64,000 nt of DNA from positions 1-64,000 of the forward strand of contig JBKEDE010000014.1 in the NCBI GenBank assembly GCA_047975265.1, in the 5' to 3' direction. Source of the stretch: UJ101 sp047975265 (GTDB taxonomy: Bacteria > Bacteroidota > Bacteroidia > Flavobacteriales > UJ101). The position numbers and the translations under genes are program-made. The notes under the pieces are model-generated. The model made no database searches and was not told where the DNA came from. It saw nothing but the letters and a program-made list of their open reading frames with translations. Below, piece after piece: positions 32,295 through 40,967 of the stretch. Within the stretch, counting starts at the first letter, position 1; each line of letters starts with the position of its first letter.

Positions 32295-32878
32295 TGAAAA
32301 AAATATTAAAAAGAGGTTGTATTATGGCTGTTGTATCAGCATTTGTATTAATGAGTTGTAAAAAAAATACAGCCACACAACAAAATGACAGAACGCAACA
32401 AACAGAAAATATTGCCGATCTGAAAAAAGTATCGTTAATAGAGGAACTAAAGTTAGAAGGAACAGAATTTAAGATTCCGAAAACTGATAGCATAAAAATA
32501 GTCTTGTCATCGATTAATCCATCGGACAGTGTTTCAAGTTTTTCGTATTATTACGATATGGAACGAGGAAAGATGTTTTTAAATCATAAGAAGATTTTTC
32601 CGTTAGAAAAAGGATATTTTGTTATTCCGTTTCGAATTACAAATCAGGCAAAACTTCTTGATTACTTAGCACTTTTCAAAACAGATGATAAAGACGGAAG
32701 ACCAATCCATTTAGATTCGTATTTTATAGGGAATCAAGTTGAGACATTGGATTTAGCTTCTATGAACAATCAATTAGTGATTAATTATACAATTCCTGAA
32801 AACCAACAAACACCTGATACTCAAAACACATTAATTTTGATTATAGAAAATGAGTTGTTTAAGCCAAAAACACCTTAA
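32294..32878 (+). CDS. Uncharacterised lipoprotein
   Basis: A 194-residue lipoprotein: basic start, a hydrophobic segment (CIMAVVSAFVLMSC) and lipobox MSC at about residues 20-22, followed by KKNTATQQND. The rest is a beta-rich domain (SSFSYYYDMERGKMFLNH, YFVIPFRITNQAKLLDYLAL) with no motif I know. Its ATG shares one base with the stop of the GH13-like gene, so the two are translationally coupled. Co-occurrence suggests a linked job but does not define it. Confidence 0.65.
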   Translation: MKKILKRGCIMAVVSAFVLMSCKKNTATQQNDRTQQTENIADLKKVSLIEELKLEGTEFKIPKTDSIKIVLSSINPSDSVSSFSYYYDMERGKMFLNHKKIFPLEKGYFVIPFRITNQAKLLDYLALFKTDDKDGRPIHLDSYFIGNQVETLDLASMNNQLVINYTIPENQQTPDTQNTLILIIENELFKPKTP

Positions 32879-32898
32879 TTTTTAGATAAAATTAAAAG

Positions 32899-33543
32899 TT
32901 AAGGAGCTAATCGTTCGATTTTCCAAGAAAAATCTTGTTGCAATGTATAACGAATACGGTCGTGCATGCGGTTGGGTCTTCCTTGCCAAAATTCTACGGA
33001 TTCAGGTTTGACTAAATAACCTCCCCAGTATGGCGGGCGAGGAATTTCTTTTCCGTTATATTGTTCTTCAAAATTTTTTAAACGATTATCTAAAATACTT
33101 TTATCAGCAACTATCGTACTTTGTTCAGATGCCCATGCACCAAGTTGACTACCGCGAGGTCTTTGCTCAAAATAACCGTCAGATAAATTTTCAGTTAATT
33201 TTTCAGCCAATCCTTTTATAATAACTTGCCTTTCTAAAGTATGCCAAAAAAAAGACAAACAAACTTTAGGATTTTTTTCTATAGCTAATCCTTTCTCACT
33301 TAAATAATTGGTATAAAAAACAAAACCTTCCCAAGTAAATTTCTTTAACAATACAATTCTGCTTTTGGGAAATCCATCCAAACTGTTTGTCGAAATAGTC
33401 ATAGCATTAATTTCTGTAATTCCACCTGCTTCTTCAACTTCATGAAACCATTGTCCAAACTGCTCTAAAGGAGTCTCTTTCAGATCTTCTTCCAAGAGTT
33501 CTTTTTGAGTATAATTTTGTCTATAATCGCTTAAATCTTGCAT
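32899..33543 (-). CDS. pdxH: Pyridoxamine 5'-phosphate oxidase
   Basis: A 214-residue FMN flavoprotein oxidising pyridoxine/pyridoxamine 5'-phosphate to PLP. Signatures: DGFPKSRIVLLKKF, FYTNYLSEKG, WHTLERQVIIKG, RPRGSQLGAWASEQST and the C-terminal FWQGRPNRMHDRIRY. All FMN and substrate contacts appear present. It is divergent from yqgE with only 29 bp between them. Confidence 0.95.
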   Translation of the reverse strand: MQDLSDYRQNYTQKELLEEDLKETPLEQFGQWFHEVEEAGGITEINAMTISTNSLDGFPKSRIVLLKKFTWEGFVFYTNYLSEKGLAIEKNPKVCLSFFWHTLERQVIIKGLAEKLTENLSDGYFEQRPRGSQLGAWASEQSTIVADKSILDNRLKNFEEQYNGKEIPRPPYWGGYLVKPESVEFWQGRPNRMHDRIRYTLQQDFSWKIERLAP

Positions 33544-33572
33544 ATTTATAATATTATATATATATTTAAATC

Positions 33573-34127
33573 ATGATAAAAACTATAACCAAAGGTAACA
33601 TATTAATAGCAAAGCCTGTATCATACGATAATAATTTTGATCGATCGGTTATTGTTTTGACTGATCATGGTAAAAATGGCTCTGTTGGGTTTATCCAAAA
33701 TAAACCGACAAATTATAAAGTGAAAGATTTATTAACACAGTTGGACTGTGATTATCCAGTGTTTAAAGGAGGTCCTGTTGAAGAGGATAATTTGTATTAT
33801 TTACATTCACGCCCTGATTTAATTTCAAAAAGTGTTTTGGTATATCAGGGATTATTTTGGTCGGGTAGTTTTGAAGATGTAGAATATGCAATTAATAACG
33901 GTTTGATTAAAGAAAATGAAATACGTTTTTTTTTAGGTTATTCAGGATGGTCTGAAAATCAATTGAATAAAGAGTTGGAAAATGATTCGTGGTATGTTTT
34001 GAATGAAAATATAAAATTATCATCTTTTCAACAAGGAGAATATTCCATTTGGCAAAAAATGATAAAAACCTTAGGAGGTAACAACCTTTTGTGGATAAAT
34101 ACACCTTTTGATCCTACAATGAATTAA
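33573..34127 (+). CDS. YqgE/AlgH-family protein
   Basis: A 184-residue cytosolic protein of the YqgE/AlgH (UPF0301) family: GNILIAKPVSYDNNFDRSVI, HGKNGSVGFIQNKPT, FKGGPVEEDNLYYLH and RFFLGYSGWSENQL. The function is not established; the fold is a flavin-reductase-like beta barrel. It converges with the aminotransferase gene (4-base overlap of stops). Confidence 0.9.
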   Translation: MIKTITKGNILIAKPVSYDNNFDRSVIVLTDHGKNGSVGFIQNKPTNYKVKDLLTQLDCDYPVFKGGPVEEDNLYYLHSRPDLISKSVLVYQGLFWSGSFEDVEYAINNGLIKENEIRFFLGYSGWSENQLNKELENDSWYVLNENIKLSSFQQGEYSIWQKMIKTLGGNNLLWINTPFDPTMN

Positions 34128-34954
34128 AAAGTGGAGTTTAACGATTTGATTAACATTTCGGCAACATTGGTTTGGGTATAAAGTTTTTTTCTAAATTTTG
34201 AAACAGGTTGTATTCCAAAACTAATATTGGTTAAAAAAACTTCATCGGCTTTCATCATTTCAAAATGATTTACTTCTCGCTCTATTATATCATAAGCGGG
34301 ATTACGATTTATAATTTCAAGTAATTTTTTACGGATAATCCCTTTTACACAACCTTCTGTAGAAGAAGGAGTTACAATCTCATTTCCTTTTACGATAAAA
34401 ATATTAGCATTAACGGCTTCGGCTAATCTGTTATCAGAATTGAGCAATAAAACATTGTCTAAATGATTTTCTTTAGCATAAATTCCTGCTATAATATGTT
34501 CTAATTTATTGTTTGATTTAATGGTTGATAACAGACTTTTATTTTTTTTAAAATCTTTAAACAAATCAATTTCATAGGGTTTTGTATTGAGTATGTATTC
34601 TTTTTGATGTAGCTCGGTTGCTTCAATAAAAAAATCAACTTTATTGTTTTCAGGCGTATATAAACCACCGTTTTTTCTTGTAATAGTTAAACGGATTCGA
34701 GCATCTGTTATATTTTTTTTGTTTAATAGTTCTGTAATTTGAGATTGAAAAAATTCCATAGTAAAACTCATGGGAATTTTCATTCTCATAATACGCATTC
34801 CTGCCATTAATCTAAAATAATGATCTTCCCAAAACTTAATATTCTGATTAATCACCCGTAAAGATTCAAAAAGACTGTCTCCAAACTTTAGTCCCCTGTT
34901 TTGTATGCTGATTAAACGAGTATTATCTTTTAATAATCCGTTGTATATAATCAT
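34124..34954 (-). CDS. Class IV PLP aminotransferase
   Basis: 276 residues from ATG 34954 (MIIYNGLLKDNTRLISI). Upstream in-frame codons would add 44 unrelated residues, so this start is preferred. Fold-type IV signatures: GLKFGDSLFESLRV, the region ending IKSNNKLEHIIAGIYAKENH where the PLP Lys lies, LAEAVNANIFIVKGNEIVTP and VKGIIRKKLLEI. Could be 4-amino-4-deoxychorismate lyase, D-amino acid or branched-chain aminotransferase; the size and Bacteroidota context favour the first group but do not settle it. Confidence 0.85.
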   Translation of the reverse strand: MIIYNGLLKDNTRLISIQNRGLKFGDSLFESLRVINQNIKFWEDHYFRLMAGMRIMRMKIPMSFTMEFFQSQITELLNKKNITDARIRLTITRKNGGLYTPENNKVDFFIEATELHQKEYILNTKPYEIDLFKDFKKNKSLLSTIKSNNKLEHIIAGIYAKENHLDNVLLLNSDNRLAEAVNANIFIVKGNEIVTPSSTEGCVKGIIRKKLLEIINRNPAYDIIEREVNHFEMMKADEVFLTNISFGIQPVSKFRKKLYTQTNVAEMLIKSLNSTF

Positions 34955-34990
34955 TGATGAATATTTAGAACGTCCAAATGTATTAATAAA

Positions 34991-35017
34991 AAAAGCCTTA
35001 ACAAAGGTCGAGGCTTT
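34991..35017 (-). terminator. Terminator after the START-like gene
   Basis: AAAGCCT and AGGCTTT arms (34991-34998 and 35011-35017 on the plus strand). On the minus strand the second arm runs into seven T. It separates the START-like gene from the aminotransferase gene. Confidence 0.65.
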
Positions 35018-35040
35018 AAAATTACATTTTAAATATTGTA

Positions 35041-35421
35041 TTATGCCCCTATTGTTTGTTTGAGTTCGGCTATTTTGTTTTCCCAAAACATTTTAGCTTC
35101 ATCAATTTCATCTTCCTCGGTAAAATCCGTAATGATAAGAGAAACATCTTTTGTCAAATCATCCACTAAAATCTCAATATTAAAGTAATAATCGGTATCC
35201 TCATCATCTTCCCATTGAAATCGAACGTATTTATCTTGTTTTGTTTTTAAAAGTTTAGCATTTTCTCCCATGTTATCCCACACAAATTCAAAGTCTTCAC
35301 CTCGAGAATTCACATTATCTGCAAACCATTCGGATAATCCGTCCGGTGTTGAAATATGACTGTATAACATACTCGGCGAAGCCTGAATCATAAACTCAAT
35401 TTCATATTTTTCTTTTTTCAT
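35041..35421 (-). CDS. SRPBCC/AHSA1-like START-domain protein
   Basis: A 126-residue cytosolic protein of the SRPBCC fold: EFMIQASPSMLYSHISTPDGLSEWFADNV (first helix-turn) and RFQWEDDEDTDYYFNIEIL, ending FWENKIAELKQTIGA. The family binds hydrophobic ligands or chaperone partners; this lineage has no known ligand. It is monocistronic with a terminator. Confidence 0.85.
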   Translation of the reverse strand: MKKEKYEIEFMIQASPSMLYSHISTPDGLSEWFADNVNSRGEDFEFVWDNMGENAKLLKTKQDKYVRFQWEDDEDTDYYFNIEILVDDLTKDVSLIITDFTEEDEIDEAKMFWENKIAELKQTIGA

Positions 35422-35555
35422 CTTAACTTTTTAACAATTAAAGTTTTTGCAATATAATGTTTATAATTTTCTTCAGCAAATTTTCTTATGCAATTAAAAA
35501 ATACTGCAGTATTTTTTGTTGTATAAAAATCACAAATGAAATCAAAATGATTTTT

Positions 35556-35563
35556 TAATTTTG
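35556..35563 (+). promoter_or_regulatory. Promoter -7 element (TAATTTTG) of uvrC
   Basis: TAnnTTTG element 5 bp before the GTG start of uvrC, implying a very short leader. Confidence 0.45.
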
Positions 35564-35568
35564 TCTTA

Positions 35569-37362
35569 GTGGAAAAGTCAGAACAAATAAATTTACTTTT
35601 AAAAACATTGCCTCATGCTCCGGGAGTTTATCAATATTTTGATAAAGAAGGAAAAATTTTATATGTAGGCAAAGCAAAAAACGTAAAAAAACGTGTCTCG
35701 TCTTATTTTAATAAAATTCATGATTCAGGAAAAACCAAAATTTTAGTAAGCAAAATAGCGGATATAAAAACGTTGTTAGTAGAAACAGAATTTGATGCTT
35801 TATTATTGGAAAACAGTTTGATAAAAAAATATCAGCCAAAGTATAACATCATGTTGAAAGATGATAAAACATATCCTTGGATTTGTATAAAAAAAGAACG
35901 TTTTCCAAGAATCTTTTCTACACGTAAAATAGTTAAAGACGGTTCAGAATATTTTGGTCCTTATGCTTCCATAAAAATCATGTATGCTCTATTGGATATG
36001 ATTAAAGAATTATACCCGTTAAGAACATGTCATTATACATTATCTAAAGAAAATATTGAAGCAGGTAAATTTAAAGTTTGTTTAGAATATCATTTAGGGA
36101 ATTGTTTAGCTCCTTGTGAGGCTTATCAAAAAGAAGAAGAATATGATGAAATTATAAAAGCGGTTCGGAATATCTTAAAAGGAAATTTTAACGAAGCGAA
36201 AGATTATATGAATGCTTTAATGTTGGAATATGCCAAAAGTTTAAAATTTGAAGCTGCTCAAAGAGTTAAAGAAAAAATTGGTGTTTTAGAGAATTATCAG
36301 TCTCGTTCGACAGTGGTAAATCCTAAAATTAACCATGTCGATGTTTTTACAATTTTAAGCGACTCCGAATATGCGTATGTTAATTTTTTAAAGATTAACA
36401 ACGGTTCTATTACACAAGGGCATACTTTTGAATATAAAAAGAAATTAGATGAATCGGACTTAGATATTTTACAAAATGCTATTATTGAAATTCGAGATAA
36501 ATTTAACTCTCTTTCAAAAGAAATATACCTGCCTTTTTCAATTGATTTGGAAATTCCTAATATCAAAATAATTATTCCAAAAATAGGTAAAAAACGCAAG
36601 TTGATTGATTTATCGTTACGCAATGCAAAATATTTCAGACAAGAACGTTTTAAACAATCCAATATTATAGATCCGGATCGCCATGTAAATCGAATGATGG
36701 CACAAATGAAGAAAGATTTGCGAATGCCCGTAGAACCGAGATACATCGAATGTTTTGATAATTCAAACATACAAGGAACAAATCCTGTAGCAGCTTGTGT
36801 TGTTTTTAGAAATGGAAAACCTTTTAAAAAAGATTATCGTCATTATAAAATTAAAACCGTAGAAGGACCTGATGATTTTGCTTCGATGGAAGAAGTAGTT
36901 TATCGACGTTATAAAAGATTATTGGAAGAAAAAAAGACATTGCCTGATTTGATTATCATTGACGGAGGAAAAGGACAATTGACCTCTGCTTTAAAAAGTT
37001 TGGATAAACTTAAAATCAGAAAAAAGACAACCATTTTAGGAATAGCAAAACGTTTAGAAGAATTGTTTTTTCCCAATGATCCAATTCCATTGTATTTGGA
37101 TAAAAACTCTGAAACTTTAAAAGTCATTCAAAATGCCCGAAATGAAGCACACCGCTTTGGGATAATATTCCATAGAAATTTGAGAAGCAAAGATGCTGTT
37201 CAAAGTGAATTGGAAAATATAAAGGGAATAGGTGAAAAAGCTATTATAACCTTACTAAAAGAGTTCAAATCAGTTAAGCGAGTAAAAAAAGCCTCAAAAA
37301 AAGAATTAGAAGAAGTCATAGGAAAACATAAAGCCCAATTGATTTATCAATATTTTAAATGA
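35569..37362 (+). CDS. uvrC: UvrABC excinuclease subunit C
   Basis: A 597-residue nucleotide-excision-repair nuclease making the 3' then the 5' incision beside a lesion. The GIY-YIG domain starts GVYQYFDKEGKILYVGKAKN. The UVR motif is in YAKSLKFEAAQRVKEKIGVL. The RNase H-like nuclease shows ECFDNSNIQGTNPVA and LIIIDGGKGQL, and the end has tandem HhH motifs (IKGIGEKAIITLLKEFKSV). It starts at GTG (35569); no upstream ATG fits. Single gene. Confidence 0.95.
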   Translation: MEKSEQINLLLKTLPHAPGVYQYFDKEGKILYVGKAKNVKKRVSSYFNKIHDSGKTKILVSKIADIKTLLVETEFDALLLENSLIKKYQPKYNIMLKDDKTYPWICIKKERFPRIFSTRKIVKDGSEYFGPYASIKIMYALLDMIKELYPLRTCHYTLSKENIEAGKFKVCLEYHLGNCLAPCEAYQKEEEYDEIIKAVRNILKGNFNEAKDYMNALMLEYAKSLKFEAAQRVKEKIGVLENYQSRSTVVNPKINHVDVFTILSDSEYAYVNFLKINNGSITQGHTFEYKKKLDESDLDILQNAIIEIRDKFNSLSKEIYLPFSIDLEIPNIKIIIPKIGKKRKLIDLSLRNAKYFRQERFKQSNIIDPDRHVNRMMAQMKKDLRMPVEPRYIECFDNSNIQGTNPVAACVVFRNGKPFKKDYRHYKIKTVEGPDDFASMEEVVYRRYKRLLEEKKTLPDLIIIDGGKGQLTSALKSLDKLKIRKKTTILGIAKRLEELFFPNDPIPLYLDKNSETLKVIQNARNEAHRFGIIFHRNLRSKDAVQSELENIKGIGEKAIITLLKEFKSVKRVKKASKKELEEVIGKHKAQLIYQYFK

Positions 37363-37369
37363 TAAAAAC

Positions 37370-37732
37370 TTAATAATCAATATCTACTATTTCTGCTTTA
37401 TCATAACAATTTTTAATGAGAAGTGTAAGCGTATCGTTTGAAATTAAATATTCGCCACAGGGTTTTTTTTGAGGGTTACTTTTGTCAAAATTTACAGTAG
37501 CATATTTTAAAAAAACTTCTTTAAAATAAGTGGTATCCGTAATTTTCTTGTATTCAGCAGGTATTTTGGTTGAAAAAACTAATTCTTTCTTTTTAATATT
37601 TTCTAAAACACGTCCTTGCGGAAAATAGTTTCTAACACAGGAGAAATCACGATTCCCAAACATGATGAGCAATAAAAAAATACCTAACAAAAAGCCAAAA
37701 CCAAAACGTAAGAATTTACTTTTAGTATCCAT
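37370..37732 (-). CDS. Membrane-anchored protein downstream of ald
   Basis: A 120-residue protein with one N-terminal helix (FGFGFLLGIFLLLIMFG, residues 10-26) and a small C-terminal domain that contains CVRNYFPQGRVLENIKKKEL and a pair of late Cys (KKPCGEYLI, IKNCYDKAEI). The CVRNYFPxxRV pattern is like a DUF4258-type domain, but I am not certain. It overlaps the end of ald by one base on the same strand. Confidence 0.65.
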   Translation of the reverse strand: MDTKSKFLRFGFGFLLGIFLLLIMFGNRDFSCVRNYFPQGRVLENIKKKELVFSTKIPAEYKKITDTTYFKEVFLKYATVNFDKSNPQKKPCGEYLISNDTLTLLIKNCYDKAEIVDIDY

Positions 37733-38934
37733 TAAAAAATCAATAAGTTAATATCATTGAAAGGAAGTCCGAACCAATCGCCTATTATTTTTTTAGTTAA
37801 AATTCCTTTATAAATATAAATTCCGTTTCTAAATCCTTTATCCCGTTTAATATAAGTTTCAATCCCTCCATAATCGGCCATTTCTGTTAAATTCTGTAAG
37901 AAAAAGTTACTCAGAGCTTTGGTTGCTGTTCTTGAAACACGAGAAGAAATATTAGTTACACCATAATGAATGACACCGTGTTTTTCAAAAGTAGGATGGT
38001 TATGGGTTGTAATTTCACCGGTTTCAATACATCCTCCTAAATCGATACTTACATCGACTATAACAGCACCTGTTTTCATATTTTTTACCATTTCTTCTGT
38101 TACAATGGTAGGCGTTCTTCCGGATCCTCGTACAGCTCCAATTAAAACATCACAACGCATAACCGCTTTTCCCAATTCTTTAGGTTCAACAATGGAGGTG
38201 AAAACGCGTTGTCCGATATGATTTTGCAAATTTCTTAGTTTTGAAACAGAAGAGTCGAATACTTTTACGGAAGCACCTAATCCAATGGCTGCTTTTGTGG
38301 CGTATTGCCCCACAGTTCCTGCCCCTAAAATGACAATCTCAGTGGGACGTACACCGGCGATGCCCCCCATAATTAAACCAGGACCTTGGTTGGTGGTACT
38401 CATTAGTTCTGAAGCAATTAAGATAGAGGAAGTTCCAGCAATTTCGCTTAAAATTTTTACTATTGGATGATTATTGGACTCATCTGTAATATCGTCAAAA
38501 CTTAATGAGGTAATTTTTTTAGACATGAGTAACTCAAAGTAGGCTTTGTTTTGAATACTTAATTGTAAAGCTGAAATCAGGTAAGATTTAGGTTTCATGT
38601 ATTCGATTTCTTCTAAGGAAGGGGGAGCTACTTTCAGAACAATGTGTTGAGAAAAAACCTCTTGTGTATCGTAAGCTATTTGTGCACCAGCTTCGGAATA
38701 TTCATTGTCTGAAAAGTGAGTACTATCACCTGCACCTGATTCTACCATAATGTGATGCCCGTTAGCAACTAATACAGAAACAGCATCGGGAGTTAGACAA
38801 ACGCGTTCTTCTTGAAATTGTGTTTCTTTGGGAATGCCTATTTTAAGATTTTCTTTTTTATGTAGAATTTCCAATACTTCCTCTTGAGGAATTAATTCGT
38901 GTTTCCCAAATGGTGTAAAAAATCCGTCGCTCAT
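37732..38934 (-). CDS. ald: Alanine dehydrogenase
   Basis: A 400-residue NAD-dependent enzyme interconverting L-alanine and pyruvate plus ammonia. The AlaDh/PNT N-terminal region is visible (KIGIPKETQFQEERVCLTPD and VESGAGDSTHFSDN), then the Rossmann motif IVILGAGTVGQYATKAAIG and VDVSIDLGGCIETGE. It is somewhat longer than the 370-residue norm, with extra residues at both ends. It follows tsaE by 2 bp, suggesting one transcript with porX-tsaE. Confidence 0.92.
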   Translation of the reverse strand: MSDGFFTPFGKHELIPQEEVLEILHKKENLKIGIPKETQFQEERVCLTPDAVSVLVANGHHIMVESGAGDSTHFSDNEYSEAGAQIAYDTQEVFSQHIVLKVAPPSLEEIEYMKPKSYLISALQLSIQNKAYFELLMSKKITSLSFDDITDESNNHPIVKILSEIAGTSSILIASELMSTTNQGPGLIMGGIAGVRPTEIVILGAGTVGQYATKAAIGLGASVKVFDSSVSKLRNLQNHIGQRVFTSIVEPKELGKAVMRCDVLIGAVRGSGRTPTIVTEEMVKNMKTGAVIVDVSIDLGGCIETGEITTHNHPTFEKHGVIHYGVTNISSRVSRTATKALSNFFLQNLTEMADYGGIETYIKRDKGFRNGIYIYKGILTKKIIGDWFGLPFNDINLLIF

Positions 38935-38936
38935 GA

Positions 38937-39347
38937 TTATTCAAATGTTATTTCTCGGTATTTGTCTGAGTTCAAATTTAAGTTAATTTGATGAAAGTTT
39001 TGGGGAATTAAGGATGGAATTTTTTCAGCCCATTCGATAAAACAATACGAATCGCTATAAAAATATTCTTCATAGCCCAAATCCAAAACTTCTTCTTCGT
39101 GTTTAATTCGATAAAAATCAAAATGATAAATGGTGTTTCCTTTTTTAGTTCGATATTCATTTACGATAGAAAAAGTAGGACTTTGAATGTTATCATGCAC
39201 TCCCAGTTGTTTAATTAGTTCTTTTGAAAGTGTAGTTTTTCCAACGCCCATAGTTCCTTTTAGAATAAAAATTTTATGTGTGGCATTTTGAATAATTTCA
39301 GAAGCTATTTTGGGTAAATCATGTATATTTTTTGCCGTGAAGTTCAT
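38937..39347 (-). CDS. tsaE: tRNA threonylcarbamoyladenosine ATPase TsaE
   Basis: 136 residues. TsaE is the ATPase that drives t6A37 modification with TsaBD. The Walker A (LKGTMGVGKTTLSKEL), SPTFSIVNEYRT and HFDFYRIKHEEEV then CFIEWAEKIPSL are the family core. It lies 22 bp after porX and 2 bp before ald. Confidence 0.93.
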   Translation of the reverse strand: MNFTAKNIHDLPKIASEIIQNATHKIFILKGTMGVGKTTLSKELIKQLGVHDNIQSPTFSIVNEYRTKKGNTIYHFDFYRIKHEEEVLDLGYEEYFYSDSYCFIEWAEKIPSLIPQNFHQINLNLNSDKYREITFE

Positions 39348-39369
39348 GTTAATTCAGTATGAATCTTAA

Positions 39370-40923
39370 CTATTTTGCCTCTAAAAGTGTTAGAGGAATG
39401 ATAATTTCTTCTAAAGAAACACCACCATGTTGGTAAGTATTTTTATAGTAATTAACAAAGTGGTTGTAGTTGTTGGGATAAGCCAAAAACAAATCTTCTT
39501 TTGCAAAGATATATTTAGAGCTGATGTTTACCTTAGGTAAATAAAATTCTTCCGGATAATCAGCAACCAAAACATCTTTTTGGTTGTATTGGAGATTTCG
39601 TCCCAATTTATAGCGTAAATTGGTGCTGGTTTCACGGTCTCCAACAACTTTTGAAGGATCTTTTACAAAAATGGTTCCATGGTCAGTAGTAATGACTAAA
39701 TTGAGCTTTTCTTGAGCACACATTTTAATAAATTGTAGCAGATGAGAGTTTTCAAACCAATTGTACGTTACAGACCGATATGTTTTATCATCTCGAATCA
39801 TTTGTTTTATAATCTTATTATCTGTTTTGGCATGAGATAAAATATCAATAAAGTTATATACAACAACGGTTATATCATTTTCTTTAATGCGATGAAAATG
39901 ATCCACCAATTTTTTTTCTCCTCTGATATTTAAAATTTTATGATAATCAGTATTTAGATTGCTTTTTCCTATATGTTTTAAATGTTCTCTGAAAAGTTCA
40001 TGTTCATAATCATTTTTATTTCCTTCATCCGTATCGTTTTTCCAGTATTGAGGATATCTTTTTTCAATTTGAGAAGGCATCATTCCTGCAAAGAAACTAT
40101 TTCGGGCATATTGAGTAGCTGTGGGTAAAATACTGAAATAAATATATTCGTCTTTAATGTTGTAATACGGAGTAATGAGAGGTTTTATAACCTTCCACTG
40201 GTCGTAACGCAAATTATCAATCATCAATAAAACAGTATTTTGACCAGTAAGAAAAGGCTTAATTAATTGATCAAACGCCGTGTGGGACAAAACAGGCTTT
40301 TCATTACCGAGAAACCAGTCGGTATATTTTTTCTTGATAAACTTAAAAAATTGGCTGTTGGCTTCTGTTTTTTGGCTTTGTAAAATATTCAACAAATCCG
40401 GATTATCAATTTTCTCCAATTCAATTTCCCACTGAACTAATTTTTTATACAAATCAATCCAATCATGATAATCTCTGGCTTGAGTTATATCAAAAGCAAT
40501 GTTTCTAAATTCCTGCTGATAATTGATAGTTGTTTTTTCTTTCACAATATGTTTGCTGTGCAATAATCTTTTTAAAGTTAGCAAGATTTGGTTTGGATTA
40601 ACGGGTTTGATTAAATAATCGGTAATATGAGCTCCAATGGCTTCTTCCATGATATCTTCGGTTTCATTCTTAGTGATCATGACAACAGGAAGGTTTGATT
40701 GTATTTTTTTTATCTCTTGAAGAGTTTCAAGCCCGGAAAGTCCCGGCATGTTTTCATCCAAAAGGACTAAATCAAACGTTTGATTTTGAATTTCTTCTAA
40801 CGCATCATGACCATTGTTTACAGGAAATATTTCATAGCCTTTTTTTTCTAAGAACAGGATGTGTGGCTTTAATAAATCGATTTCATCATCAATCCAAATA
40901 ATTTTGATTTGTCCGTTATTCAT
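39370..40923 (-). CDS. porX: PorX-type response regulator with PglZ domain
   Basis: A 517-residue protein: a CheY-like receiver (1-120; acidic pair Asp12/Asp13, phosphorylated Asp56 in LVLLDENMPG, Lys in YLIKPVNP) followed by a long helical linker and a PglZ/alkaline-phosphatase-like domain (about 215-517; LLMIDNLRYDQWK, LVITTDHGTIFVKD, YQHGGVSLEEIIIPL). In Porphyromonas gingivalis PorX works with PorY and SigP to control type IX secretion genes, and its PglZ domain acts on nucleotide linkages (established for the family). Conserved histidines and aspartates are present. It heads the porX-tsaE-ald transcript. Confidence 0.92.
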   Translation of the reverse strand: MNNGQIKIIWIDDEIDLLKPHILFLEKKGYEIFPVNNGHDALEEIQNQTFDLVLLDENMPGLSGLETLQEIKKIQSNLPVVMITKNETEDIMEEAIGAHITDYLIKPVNPNQILLTLKRLLHSKHIVKEKTTINYQQEFRNIAFDITQARDYHDWIDLYKKLVQWEIELEKIDNPDLLNILQSQKTEANSQFFKFIKKKYTDWFLGNEKPVLSHTAFDQLIKPFLTGQNTVLLMIDNLRYDQWKVIKPLITPYYNIKDEYIYFSILPTATQYARNSFFAGMMPSQIEKRYPQYWKNDTDEGNKNDYEHELFREHLKHIGKSNLNTDYHKILNIRGEKKLVDHFHRIKENDITVVVYNFIDILSHAKTDNKIIKQMIRDDKTYRSVTYNWFENSHLLQFIKMCAQEKLNLVITTDHGTIFVKDPSKVVGDRETSTNLRYKLGRNLQYNQKDVLVADYPEEFYLPKVNISSKYIFAKEDLFLAYPNNYNHFVNYYKNTYQHGGVSLEEIIIPLTLLEAK

Positions 40924-40942
40924 ATTTTATTATTTATTTTTG
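40909..40942 (+). promoter_or_regulatory. Complete promoter TTG-N23-TATTTTTG
   Basis: -33 TTG at 40909-40911 and -7 TATTTTTG at 40935-40942 precede the TTG-start HD gene by 25 bp. Its -33 lies inside the start of porX. Confidence 0.55.
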
Positions 40943-40967
40943 TGTAAATGTAAAAAATTATAAAGTT

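Noticed and set aside
34955..35086. 44-residue N-terminal extension of the class IV aminotransferase
   Set aside because: The extension spans the terminator of the START-like gene and does not look like protein; ATG 34954 fits the family.
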